A DNA stretch of 64,000 nucleotides from Riptortus pedestris (taxonomy: Eukaryota; Arthropoda; Insecta; Hemiptera; Alydidae), in contig CM032231.1 of the NCBI GenBank assembly GCA_019009955.1, forward strand, positions 109,463,501-109,527,500, written 5' to 3'. Below, piece after piece: positions 35,652-47,670 of the stretch. The notes beneath the pieces are model-generated. The model saw only the letters and a program-made list of their open reading frames with translations. It did not search any database and was not told the origin of the DNA. The position numbers and the translations under genes were made by a program. How positions within the stretch are numbered: the first letter of the stretch is position 1; the number at the start of each line of letters is the position of its first letter.

Positions 35652-37046
35652 CGACAGGTAAGGTTAGAAGAAGCTTCCACCTGAGCCGAGCAATGACGGG
35701 AATGGCCGACCTAATCCGAACTCAGATCCGATCTCATATCGTCCGTTATCCGCACAAATTTAATAAAAATGCAAATATCTCTGTTAATATTCAAGATATA
35801 GAATAAATGTGCATAATAATAGTTATAGTAAATTAAATTGGCAATAAGATTGGTTCTATACAATTTTTCGATACGACGTATAGCAATGGAAATATTAATA
35901 TTAACGAACTTGATCTTTCTTTTGGCATAAAACGATTAAATACGAGTTTGGTAACGATTATACAAAAATTGCAACCGCTAGAGTGTTAACAGACAAATAT
36001 AAATATACGTTATACGGACCTCATTTTAGTCATCCCTGGGTAGGATAGACAGACATTTGAAGAAATTTCGAAAATCGAGTCATGAGTACGACCTCAATAG
36101 CTGATTTTCCTTAAGGGAAATCTGCTAAAAATTAACATTTACTAATTATAGGCATGAACTTTCAATTAATTATGAAGTATAAGTGATGTTAAAATAAAAT
36201 AAAAAAAGGATCTTTTTTGAAGAAAAAAGGTGTAATTTCACAAACCACAAATTATGCAAAAAAAATAAAAAAAAAAAATTCAAGTACGTACTTTGTACTA
36301 CATAAATCATGTCTTTCAACTAAAACTAATTAAGAACTAAGTTAGCTTGTTGTCTCTTTCATTTTTGAAAACTCCTGACCTTTAAAACAATTAACATTCA
36401 CTAATTATAGACATCAACTTTCAATTAATTATGAAGTATAAGACAAATATGCACATGAGGAGTTCCATACAATATATCCAGAAAACTAATGTTAAAATAA
36501 TAAAAGGAACTTATTTTCAGAAGTCCTTATTTGGACAAATCGCAAATTATTTAAAAAAATTAAAGTCAAGTACTTACTTTGTAGTACACAACTCAAAGTA
36601 GGCCTTTCAACTGGGGCTATTTAAGAGCAAATTTAACTTTTTTTTAAGTTGTTTCCTTTCCTTTTTAAATACTCCTGATCTTTTTAAAAATATAACCATT
36701 CACTAGTTATAGGCATGAACTTTCAATTAATTATGAAGTATAAGAGAAATATGTTCAAAACTTATTTGAGGAAGAAAGGTGTAATTTCACAAACCACAAA
36801 TTATTTAAAAAAAATAAAAAGTCAAGTTGTTAATTTGCAGCACATAACTCAACTTAGATAATTCAACTAAAACTAATTAAGAAATAATTTAGCTTGTTGT
36901 TTCCTTTCATTTTTAAATACTCCTGAACTTTAAAAAAATAATTAATATTCATTAATTTTAGACATCAACTTTCAATTAATTATGAAGTATAAGACAAATA
37001 TGCACATGAGTTCCATACAATATATCCAGAAAACTAGTGTTACAAT

Positions 37047-37463
37047 CAGGGGGGCTTAAGGGCCGGGCGACTGCCCGGGGGGCGACCAAACGCCCAAGTA
37101 GTGAAAAATTTCGTTTTCGATTTTATAAAGTTAATATTTTGTATTTTCTTGCGTAAATTTCTTTTATAAACATTTTTAATATAGGCTAACTATAAAACAC
37201 ACAATTTATTACGTATAGCCTACTATAATGTATGCAAAAAGGTGATGGCCTACATACTTTTTCAGTCATCTTATCTTTTCACTTGAAAATATGATAATAT
37301 TTTGATTGATAACTACCACTTAAGATGCCTCAAAACTCAGTATTCTAAACCCTATTTTGAAACAAATTTCCGGGGGAAGGCCCCCGGTCCCCCTTTTTTA
37401 GGGGGGGGGGAGCGACAAAACAATTGTTTGCCCGGGTCAGTATTTTGCCTTGAGCCGGCCCTG
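37047..37463. mobile_element. Non-autonomous hAT element (417 bp) with 8-bp duplication
   Basis: Perfect duplications GTTACAAT at 37039-37046 and 37464-37471. The termini are CAGGGGGGCTTAAGGGCCGG and the inverted CAGGGCCGGCTCAAGGC. The interior has CCCGGG-rich subterminal regions and an AT-rich centre without a transposase. It interrupts one unit of the ~290-bp satellite. Confidence 0.95.
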
Positions 37464-38190
37464 GTTACAATAAAAAATAAAGTAACTTATTTCAGGAAGA
37501 AAGGTGTAATTTGACAAATCACAAATTATTTAAAGTCAAGTACTTTCTTTGTAGTACATAAATCAGGTCTTATAATTAAAACTAATTAAGAACTAAGTTA
37601 GCTTTTTGTTTCCTTTCATTCATAAATAATTTGGATCTTCAAAAAAATTAACATTCAATAATTATAGATATCAATTTTCAGTTAATTATGAAGTATAAGA
37701 CAAATATTCTCATGAGGAGCTCCATACAGTATATCCAGAAGACTAGCGTTAAAATAAAAAATAAAGTAACTTATTTAGAAGGGAAGAATTTGTGTAATTT
37801 GACCAGTCACAAATTATTTAAAAGAATTAAAGTCAATAACTTACTTTGTAGTACACAACACAAAACAGGGTTTTCAACTGAAGCTAACTTGTTTTTTTAA
37901 TTTAGTTCCTTTCATTTTTAAATACTCCTAGTCTTTAAAAAAATTAACATTCACTAATTTTAGACATAAACTTTGAATTAATTATGAAGTTTAAGACATT
38001 TGCATGTGCAGTAGTGTGTAAAATTTTCGTGGGAAAGACATTTCAGTTTGTAAGGAAGATGAAGAACGAGGCTAACAGCAGTTATTGATCGGATCCAGCT
38101 TAGGGGAACAGGGAGCTTAGTCATATACGGCATCGTTTCGAATTAAATATGACCCATTTCCTAGACTTTAGGTCGTGTTAATAGTCAGAG

Positions 38191-38594
38191 ATGAGTCTCG
38201 CGGAAGAAAATCCACGGGAGAGAGCTGAGAGGAAGTACAGCCACAAGTGTCTCTTCACCGTTGGCCTTGGTGAAGACTTCAACAGTTCAAAGAGAGGCCC
38301 TCCGGTGCCGTGGCGAGGGGAGGGGGTGGCGCATGCGTGCTCCCCCTTCCCTCGCCCCTTCTCCTCCCAGTGTGTCGGTAACTGCCGGCGTGGGAGCATG
38401 CCCGCGCGCGGGGCCACCAAGAAGTCCGTGTGCTGGCAGGACCAGGACTGCCCTGTCTCTTTACCCCCCGTCAAGAGGAAACCCAAACCCAGGAAGCCCA
38501 AGAAGAAGAAGAGGTTCCACCAGGCCTTCAGGGTGCTCATAGCTCTCGGTCTCATACCGACCAAGAGCAGGCAGTGTGATCCTCTTGGCTTAAG
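38191..38594 (+). CDS. Candidate first coding exon of a host gene (unidentified)
   Basis: GC-rich island in an AT-rich window. An open frame runs from ATG 38191, with an in-frame ATG at 38398, to a strong splice donor AAG|GTAAGA at 38594/38595, leaving a phase-2 junction. From 38398 the codons are strongly G/C-ending, which supports real coding. The predicted piece begins MPARGATKKSVCWQDQDC, then a Lys/Arg/Pro-rich stretch (KRKPKPRKPKKKK), then RFHQAFRVLIALGLIPTKSR, which could start a membrane segment. The FHxAxxxxxALGLxP pattern is reminiscent of the N-terminus of insect gustatory receptors, but that is a weak resemblance from one motif. Sequence 38191-38397 is less codon-biased and may be 5' untranslated, so the second ATG is the safer start. 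No matching downstream exon was recognised. Confidence 0.5.
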
Positions 38595-40560
38595 GTAAGA
38601 AACAGACCATATTTCCTTAGGATAATACGTCCCCTAAAGTTTTACAGTACATCATCCAAGTAGAAACGATCGTTAACTCCTCACAAGTCCCTGATCATTC
38701 CAAAACAAAAGTCCGAAGTAAACGTGGGTTGAATTCCAAGTACCCATTAAAAAGATCCTAAGTCTCTACATGACTCATTACAGATAGCTTCTACTGTTTC
38801 TGCCACGAGGACTTGATATTGCTATCCTCTTATTCATTTGTCATTTCGTCTAACTACATATCATTCTTACTGAATTTCAGTTTTCCTTATTCCACCAAAC
38901 GCACCAATGCGCTATCAAATATCCTGACTTACTTCCACGACTTTTAATTAATTGGATTCATATGAACATTGGAAGGACCCAAAACCATATCCTGCGTTTC
39001 TCAATTACATTAAAACGAGCACCTTGTGCACCGTTGAAAGTTATGCAAATATTGCTGCATCAGTGATCCTTGCCTCCAGGTTGCCTCGCTGTTATTTATA
39101 ACAATGACCCATTTCTAGTCTTAGATGTTGTTCTGTCCTGCAGTAAACACAATCCCGTTCGGTGTGCAAACCCCACTGGCTTTTATCGTTTCAGTTTTTG
39201 TTTCTATGTCTCCTCAAGAACTGAGGGTTCAGTTCTGTCAACTGGGAGGGCCTCCATTTTGTCCTGCTGCCTCGTGACCTCTGTAGAGGTTTCTCCAGCT
39301 CAGACGATTTCAGCATTTTAACACATTTCCTTCTCTTTTGATACATTTTGCTAAAATACTAATCGAATGAAAATTAACTACAGATGAGTATCGTTTTACT
39401 GGAGCTTAGAACTATTATATTTTAATATTTTAAACGTGACGTTAAATTTTTAGATTATAAATGAACTGTCTTGTAACACAGAGAGATTCTTAGTAAATGT
39501 AAGTACTCTTAACGCATTAACATGAGTGGCCACTTACTCACTAAATCGGTGTAATTGTTCATATTACAGTGGTCGAAGATATCAGTAACAATGAATTTCA
39601 AGTGGGCCTTTTAACTCACGACAAAGAGGCTTTGGAGTTACAACTTTACTGTCGTTCTTACAACCTAATTAAAATGAATTAATCCAGTACTTTATTGTTG
39701 CACAACAAGGTGCGATTCACATTTCTCTTGTATAAAATTTAAGTGTATAAAAGATTTTTTGTAGAAAGTTATGACTGCATTAAAATACAAGTGGTTCGTA
39801 CAGCTTTGTTTTGAATATATTCAAGAATTTTTAGAACTTGTCATATGAATAAAATAAACAATATTGAACAATTGAATAGAGTTACGACAATAAATTCTGA
39901 TGAAAGCAATAATCGTAATGATAAACAAATAACTGTTCTGTAAGTGTTCCTCTTTTTAGAATGAAATGGCCCTTCCATTGACGTCCACGACCTAGAAAAT
40001 ACAGGAAAGAGAAACGTTATTTTAATTAACCTCCATAACTTTTTTATACATAAACAATTGAAGAGCTGCTTTTACGACTGTCCTCTATCATATGTTTTGA
40101 GAAATTATTAGAAATCGGCCATTTTGCAAATGTAACCTTTTCCATTGACTGTTGACTCTCATTGTGGCTTTATTTAGCCACAAATAGTTTACCAATAAAA
40201 TGTAACAGTAGATTCCATTCTTCAAGAAGGACATTTTATTTATATGTTATAAAAAATAAATTTGTTTGAATTGCCACTTGAGAACTTTTTAAAGCGAGGT
40301 CTTCAATTCTCTCTTATTAAAGAAGCTATTAATTATGTGTCAATATACAGCTATACCAAACAACTATAATTGCTTCTTCATTTCCATGTCCTCAACAAAA
40401 CCGAATGAAGAATATATATGCCCACAGGCGATTTTTATTTCAATTAAACAGTTTAGGTTTTCTTGTGAGGTTAGATTTAACGTGTGTTATCGGGTGATAA
40501 ATAGATAAGGCTAAAGTATTTTGTTTGTTTTCTCTGGATAAATATGGTTGAGTAAGTAGT
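38595..40560 (+). other. Putative intron sequence
   Basis: AT-rich, largely unique DNA following the splice donor at 38595. An 83-codon forward frame at 39070-39321 lacks recognisable features. No family H copies occur here, unlike the flanking regions. Confidence 0.35.
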
Positions 40561-40659
40561 GTTGACAAGTTTGGACTGGGACAAGTGGAGAGGAGTGGCA
40601 TGGTAGTTGGGGTTGCAGAAATCCCCCCCCCCCACTGCTAAATCCATGGCGGTACCTGC

Positions 40660-43600
40660 TCCGAGGGTCCTCTCATATGGTGGGGTGTTACCCCATTTTA
40701 TCAGTCCCCCAGCAATCTAGCCCAGTTCCCGCGGAAAAAAACATCAGCTGCAGCTCATTAAATAAGAAGAATTTATGACGATTATTTATGTACTCCTTCA
40801 TTCGAGGTCGTTACCAAGTCTTGAAGTCCCTTGTGCTTTAAATGTTTCCGCTTGTTAGTTGTTGTCTCTATAGGATGCACCTGGTAACTGTTGCTGTTAT
40901 TGGGAAGATACAATAACGTTATTTCTAATTGGAATGATACAATGTTATTTCTGATTGGACGGATACTATATTGTTGCACATGCTGGCGAATCATTCGACT
41001 TCGTTGATCGCATCATCCTCTAGATCTTAAAGGCTAACCATTGTTGAAACCACTATCCTCAAGTTATTATTTTATCAATCCCCTAATAATCTCGCCCAGT
41101 TCCCGCGGAAAAAAACATCAGCTGCAGCTCATTAAATAAGAAGAATTTATGACGATTATTTATGTGCTTCTTCTTTGAAGGTCCTCAGCAAGTCTTGAAG
41201 ACCCTTATGCTTTAAATGTTTCCGCTTGTTAGTTGTTGTCTCTATAGTATGCACCTGGTAACTGTTCCTGTTATTGGGAAGATACAATAACGTTATTTCT
41301 GATTGGAATGATACAATGTTCTTTCTGATTAGACTGATGATATATTGTTAAACATTAAGTCTAAGCTTTGCTGAAACCTCTGCACTCAAGTTATTATTTT
41401 ATCAGTCCCCAGTAATAATTCCCACCTGTTCCCGTGGCAAAAATATCAGCTGCAGCTCATTAAATAGGAAGTATTTATGAGAATTATTTATGTTCTTCTT
41501 CTTTGGAGGTCCTTATCAAGTCTTGAAGTTCCTTAGGCTTTAAATGTTTCCGATTGGTAATTGTTGTCTCTATAGGGTGCACCTGGTAACTCTTCCTGTG
41601 TATAGAATGATACTACAATGTTATTTCTGATTGAAATATTACTATAATGCTATTTCTGAAAGATAATATTATGTTATTTCTTATTGGGATGATACAATAA
41701 TGTTATTACTGATTGGAATGCTATTGTAATGTTATTTCTTATTGGAATAGTGCTATAATTTCATTTCTGATTGGATAAATACTATAATGTTATTTCTCTT
41801 TGGATGATATCATAATGTTACACATGTATGCGCATTATTGGACTTAATTGATCGACATCATTCTCTAGATCTTAATGCTAAATATTGTACAAGCAACTGC
41901 TTTCAAGTTATTACTTCATCAGTCCCCCAGTAATGTAGCCCAGTTCCCGCAGAAAAAAAAATCAGCTGCGTCTCTTTAAATTAGACAAATTTATGAGGAT
42001 TATTTATGTTCTTCTTTTTTCGAGGTCCTTAGCAAGTCATGGAGTCCCTTATGCTTTAAATGTTTCCTCTTGGTAGTTGTTGTCTCTATGGGATGCACCT
42101 GGTAACTGTTGCTGTTATTGGGAAGATACTATAACGTTATTTCTGATTGGAATGATACAATGTTATTTCTGATTTGACTGATACTACATTGTTAAACATG
42201 TTGGCGCATCATTGGACTTCCTTGATCGCATCAACCTCTAAATCTTTAGGCAAAGCTTTGCTGAAACCTCTGCTCTCCAGTTATTATTTTATCAGGCCCT
42301 CAGTAATAATTCCCATCTGTTCCGTGGTAAAACTATCAGCTGCAGCTCATTAAATAGGTATTTATGAAAATTATTTATATTCTTCTTCTTTGGAGGCCCT
42401 TATGAAGTCCCTTAGGCTCTAAATGTTTCCGATTGGTAGTTGTCTCTATAGGGTGCACCTGGTAACTCTTCCTGTGTCTAGAATGATACTACAATGTTAT
42501 TTCTGATTGGAATGTTACTATAATGTTATTTCACATTGGAATGATATCATAATGTTTCACATGTTTGCGCATCATTCGACTTAGTTTATTGTCATCATTC
42601 TCAAGATCTTAATGCTAAGCATTGTTGAACCACAGCTTTCAACAAGTTATATTTTATCAATCACCCAGCAATCTAGCCCAGTTCTCGCGAAAAAAAAAAC
42701 ATCAGCTGCACCTCGTTAAATTGGAAGTATTTATGAGAATTATTTATGTTCTTCCTTAGGCATCCTTAATTATTTATGAAGTTCCTTAGGCTTTAAATGT
42801 TTCCGTTTGTTAGTTGTCTCTATTGGATGCACCTGGTAACTCTCCCTGTTATTGGAAAGATACTATAAGATTATTTCTGATTGGAATGGTACAATGTTAT
42901 TTCTGATACTATATTGTTACACATGTTGGCGCATCATTGATCTTTGTTGAACGCATCTACCTCTATATCTTAAGGCTAGGCATTGTTGAAACGACTCCCC
43001 TCAAGTTATTATTTTATCAGTCTCCCAGCAATCTAGCCCAGTTCCCGCGGAAAAAAAAATCAGCTGCAACTCATATAATAGGAAGTATTTAATTTATGAG
43101 CTCCTTCTTTCTAGATCCTTAGCAAGTTCCTTATGCATTAAATGTTTCTGATTGATAGCTGTTGTCTCTATATGATACATTTGCCAATTATTCCTGTGTT
43201 TAGAATAATTCTGTAATGTTAGCTCAGATAGGAAAGATACTATTGTATAATGCTATTTCTGAAAGATGCTATAATGTTATTTTTGATGGAATGACATTGT
43301 AATGTTAGCTCTGATAGGAATGATACTATAATATTATTTCTGAATGATACTATAATGTTATTTCTTATTGGCATGATGCAATAATGGTATTTCTGATGGA
43401 ATGATTCTGTAATATTATTTCTGAAAGATACTATAATGTTATTTCTGATTGTTATGATACAATGTTATTTCTGATTGGCCTGTACTATAATGTTACACAT
43501 GTTGGCGCATCATTAGACTTCGTTGATCGTCATCATCCTCTAGATCTTAAAGCTAAGCTTTGTTGAAAGCAGTTATTATTTTATCAGTCGCTCAGTAATC

Positions 43601-44600
43601 TCGCCCGTTTCTCGGGTGAAAAACACCAGTTCATTAAATTGAATGTATTTGTGAGCCTAATTTATGTGCTTCATCTTTTGAACTCCTTACCAAACCATGT
43701 GCTTTAAATATTTTAGTTTGGTTGTTATTGTATCAACGAGATTCACCTGGTAATTTTTCCGGGGATAGTAATGATACTATAATGTTATCTCTTGTTAGAC
43801 TGATACTATGTAATTTATCATTGAAAGTGATACTATAATGTTATTTATCATTGGAATGTTTCTAAAATGTTATTCCTGATTAGAATGGTACTATAATGTT
43901 ATTTATCATTGGAATGGTACTATAATGTTATTTATCATTGGAATGTCACTATAATGTTAGTTATCATTGGATTGACACTATAATGTTATTTATCATTGGA
44001 ATGTTTCTAAAATGTTATTCCTGATTAGAATGGTACTTTAATGTTATTTATCATTGGAATGTCACTATAATGTTAGTTATCATTGGATTGATACTATAAT
44101 GTTATTTATCATTGGAATGTTTCTAAAATGTTATTCCTGATTAGAATGGTACTTTAATGTTATTTATCATTGGAATGTCACTATAATGCTATTTATCATT
44201 GGAATGATTATAAAATGTTATTCCTGATTAGAATGGTACTATAATGTTATTTATCATTGAATTGACACTATAATGTCATTTATTATTGGAATGATTATAA
44301 AATGTTATTCCTGATTGGAATGATACTATAATGTTATCCATGACGCATCACTGGGCTTTGATAATCGTCCACAACTTAATGCTAAGCATTGTAACAACCT
44401 ACAACTACTACTCTGAAGCTATTATTCATCATTCGCCTACTATTCCAGTTGAGCTCCCGCGGAAAAAAAAACATCAGCTGCAGCTCATTAAATTGGAAGT
44501 ATTTATGTGTTTCATCTTTTGAAGTACTGCTCAAACCTTGAAGTTCCATATGCTTTAAATGTTTCTGATAGGATTGATACTAGCATGATAATACGGGTAT
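40660..44600. repeat. Composite minisatellite/satellite region
   Basis: Two repeat scales alternate. A larger module with CCCAGTTCCCGCGGAAAAAA, CATCAGCTGCAGCTCATTAA and ATTTATGA.GATTATTTATG recurs near 40705, 41084, 41403, 41925, 42293, 42660, 43020, 43588 and 44445. Between modules are 27-30-bp repeats of the type ACTATAATGTTATTTCTGAT plus TGGAATG. A run of the form TTATTTATCATTGGAATG with a 29-bp period fills 43820-44310. No coding pattern. Confidence 0.9.
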
Positions 44601-44989
44601 ATTATGGCTAAACATTGTTGGAAGCTCTACTCTGAAGCTATTAGTTTATTTTTATTACTGCTTCTACATTGGATCATTGGCAAAACGATAAAAATAGGAA
44701 ATCACAATAAATGATTAACATTATTTTTTTTTGTTTTTTGTAAGGCGCTGAACACTGGTTTATTATAGCTTCATTGTCTCCAAGTTTTTTAATTATTTTG
44801 GAATATGGAGATACTATGTAATACTTTCTTCGCGGAATGTATTACATAGTAAAATCATGTGTTTGACACTAAATTCCAGAAAGCGAAAGTAATATTGTTC
44901 TTTTTAAAGATATGTATGATTTACCTAGCTGGCCAATTTAACTTCAACCCTTGGGAACGGTGTTTTCCAGGGTTCAGAAGACCTCTTTA

Positions 44990-45340
44990 TTTGTGAAAGT
45001 TAGGAACTTGTGTTCGTCCATTGGTCATTTATATGCTTTTTAATGTATCATTTCTATCTGGGGAAACGTCAAACATTTCCGTTTCCCACCTTTAGAGGAC
45101 CGTTCTTTGATTGCTTCTATGTCAGGTAACTCATTAAGAAAAATATGTCTGTGGACCGGGAGCCACATGAGTGATATTTTTTGACTTTTATATACTAATA
45201 TAGTCACATTTTTTGCGATATGATAGTTCGATTTATTATGCAGAATTGCCTTGAGAACACAAAGCGAGTGAAAAAATTTAATTTCAGGTTTATTTGCAAT
45301 TTTCAATGCATCCCTAACATTTCTCCAAAATATACTTTGT
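44990..45340 (-). pseudogene. RNase H fragment of a non-LTR retrotransposon
   Basis: The reverse reading gives IANKPEIKFFHSLCVLKAIL, then ISLMWLPVHRHIFLNELPDI and EAIKERSS. These align with the middle and end of an RNase H domain (TDSxxxLxAI ... WxPxHxxIxxNExAD). The catalytic Asp of the TDS motif is replaced by His and the conserved GNE by LNE. The flanks show more frame-shifted remnants. Confidence 0.75.
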
Positions 45341-45945
45341 TCATTTCAGCCAGTGGATATTATTGTTATATATTACTATATGCAGTACTTTTTCCCACAG
45401 TAATTATATATTCAGGAATATATTCAGTTGGAACACTAAAAAACATCACAACCAGACAATATCAAATTCTATGAGTAGATAAATGTTAACGTTTTAATGA
45501 AAGTTCCAAGCTGCTAGCAGATAACAGCTATCTCACTGCTTCTTCTTCCCTTACTTAAAGTGAATATTGTAAAATGTATGTATTCAGGAACTAATAATTT
45601 ATAAAAACAATCGGAGATTTAAGAACTATTATGGTCAAGCAATATGAACAAAAGATTGGCATTTCCAATTTTAACCAAATTAATTTTTTAAGGGTATGGG
45701 TACCCAATGCGTCTAAGAAAAAAGTGTTTGTGTTTTGGAAAAATTACTTTCTTTCCAATCATGTTACTATCAATACATTTCTAATTTCTACTGTATTCAA
45801 AGGATTATCATGTTCCTACACCAGCTACTCATTTCCATTGCTTCTAGTCGGTTACTAAATATTACATCCATAAAGAATATATATTATATATCATATTAAT
45901 ATATAATATATATTAATGTATTGTTGTGCGTGTGAGTAATTGAAT

Positions 45946-46022
45946 GGACTTGTCTCATTTCATGGAGTCGCGTCATGGATACTACCACAATAGCAGATTT
46001 CTCTCAAGGAAAATCTGCTAAT
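45946..46022 (+). mobile_element. Family H 3' end fragment
   Basis: GGAGTCGCGTCATGGATACT and a decayed palindrome ending GGAAAATCTGCTAATA. Confidence 0.65.
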
Positions 46023-46381
46023 AATGAAAATCTTGGCAGATGACCAGCCTCAACTACAGCATTATACACGGCTTCCTTCTCCTTACGAACATATAAAATG
46101 TATGTCTAAACAACGCCGGGCTATCTAAACTCTATTGGTTGTTTACAAGGTTTCAGTACATCTCAAAATAGCTGGGATAGTGAGGAATTTATGAGTTTTG
46201 TAATTCTGAAAATTACTGGTAATTCTAAATTCTCTTTCAAATATTTTTGGAAATACCTTAAACGCTCAAGAAAATCCCGTTAAAATGTTGAAGGAATAAC
46301 GTTAGAACATTATAGGACTAAAAAAGAAAAAGAAAAGAGAAGTCTATTTAGTTAACCAAAATACATTATATCCTTATATTT

Positions 46382-46558
46382 CCGCGTATGTTTCTATGTT
46401 AACGATATCACATTCTGCTTTGCACTTCTTCATCATCTTAAGAATGTTTACACAGGATCCTGTGTAAACAAGACTAGACCTTTTCACTTCAGCTGAGATG
46501 GTTAGTGGTTGAATGGAAAATGTAGTCCTAACAATAGCAGTGTAGGTTAACTGAAACG
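46382..46558 (-). repeat. Dispersed repeat Y, copy 2
   Basis: Reverse complement matches 743-930. It contains a perfect 24-bp palindrome made of GTTTACACAGGA and its complement (46448-46471). The reverse frame is open from 46607 to 46374 (77 codons) and includes VNILKMMKKCKAECDIVNI. The peptide family is unknown to me. Confidence 0.55.
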
Positions 46559-46561
46559 TTA

Positions 46562-46755
46562 CTTGGAGAGAGAAAAATACGTCCAATTCTTCACAAGTTT
46601 TCTGCATTATGTGCCTTCGAAGACTATTATCTTCATCTTCAGAGCTACTTGCATGCGCTCATTGGGAAAGACGGCAAGTGACTCAGTGAGTCGGATGCTA
46701 TAAGTCTCCGAAAGAAAAACTTGTCAAGAATTGGACGTCTTTTTCTCTCTCCAAG
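46562..46755. mobile_element. MITE with ~40-bp inverted termini and TA flanks
   Basis: The termini CTTGGAGAGAGAAAAA, continuing to CGTCCAATTCTT, are inverted at the right (AAGAATTGGACG to CTCTCCAAG). TA lies at 46560-46561 and 46756-46757. The 194-bp length, TA duplication and long terminal repeats fit a Tc1/mariner-type MITE. It interrupts the join between repeat Y and an H 5' end. Confidence 0.85.
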
Positions 46756-46796
46756 TACACAATATTCTTCACTTCCAACAACACTGCTGTGTAACT

Positions 46797-46943
46797 GAAA
46801 CGTTCGTCACGAAGGACTTCGTAAACTAAGCAGATTTCCCACACGCTAGAGATGGCATACTGATTTCATCTCAGGATATATTCTTTAACTCTAACTAAAA
46901 CTAAGATGAGTAGAAGTGGACATTTACGGAAGGATGAAAAAAA
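46797..46943 (+). mobile_element. Family H 5' end, third subtype, variant hairpin
   Basis: CGTTCGTCACGAAGGACTTC, stem ACGAAG/CTTCGT, then AAGCAGATTTCCCACACG. It is interrupted at 46944 by another H element. A 3' block fragment at 47590-47670 may be its other end. Confidence 0.75.
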
Positions 46944-47375
46944 GTCCGTCATGGGTAAACTAAGCAGATTTCCCATGTGAAGTAATGCAATAGAGAAATC
47001 TCCATACGAGAGCAAAACAGTTACGGCAAAGGGCCGAATTAGCTTTTGGCGGGAAACTAGCCATCCGTTATCGGCCCACAATTAATAAAAATGCAAATAT
47101 CTCGGTTAATATTCAAGATAGAGAATAAATGTATAGAACAATACTTATAGTAAATTTAATTTACAATAAGATTGGATCTATACAATTATTTGATCCGACG
47201 TATGGTAACGGAGGTATTATTTCGAATTTTCTAAAATCCCCCTTCTAAACCCCCCCCCCTCCCACTGGTCCGATTTCAGCCATTAACGAACTTGATCTGT
47301 CTTTTTGCATAAAACGTTTAAATATCGAGTTTGGTAACGATCAACCAAAAATTGCTACCACAAGAGCGTTAACAG

Positions 47376-47431
<56 letters not shown>

Positions 47432-47553
47432 GAACGGACCTCATTTTTGTCATCTCCTGGGTAGGACCGATGGACATTTGAAATTCTTTTTCGAAAATCG
47501 CGTCATGAGTACGACCTCAATAGCTGATTTCCCTTAAGGGAAATCTGCTAAAA
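46944..47553 (+). mobile_element. Family H element, short form
   Basis: GTCCGTCATGGGTAAACTAA (the hairpin stem is deleted) to AAGGGAAATCTGCTAAAA. It has a poly-C tract at about 47251-47260 and an AT core at 47383-47418 followed by poly-T. Confidence 0.9.
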
Positions 47554-47670
47554 TGAAAGTGCAAAGAACTCGTTTAATATTTGGTCCTACACCTGTGTGA
47601 TCCAACTCATTTTCGTCATCTCCTATCGATGTGCATTTGAGGTCATTTTTCGAAACCGCGCTTAAAAGGA

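Larger units (their letters stand above)
34743..36129 (+). mobile_element. Family H element inside satellite, split by a LINE
   Basis: Forward copy from GTCACGCATGAGCTGCGTAA to AAGGGAAATCTGCTAAAA. Satellite sequence reads CGTGATCT before and AATTAACATTTACTAATTAT after, joining as in uninterrupted units. A 594-bp retrotransposon fragment (35058-35651) lies within it. Confidence 0.8.
32930..38000. repeat. ~290-bp satellite array, interrupted by transposons
   Basis: Units share AACTTTCAATTAATTATGAA, TATATCCAGAAAACTA, GGAAGAAAGGTGTAATTT, and CTTGTTGTTTCCTTTC with TTTTAAATACTCCTGA. Copies of the first marker lie near 32985 (diverged), 36145, 36416, 36718, 36968, 37671 and 37969. Family H elements and a hAT element are inserted in the array, and array sequence continues on each side of each insertion. 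Units differ in length through internal deletions. No coding pattern. Confidence 0.85.

Noticed and set aside
38178..38564. Reverse and second forward open frames in the GC-rich block
   Set aside because: They are shadows of the forward frame ending at 38594, which alone has coding-like codon choice and a splice donor.
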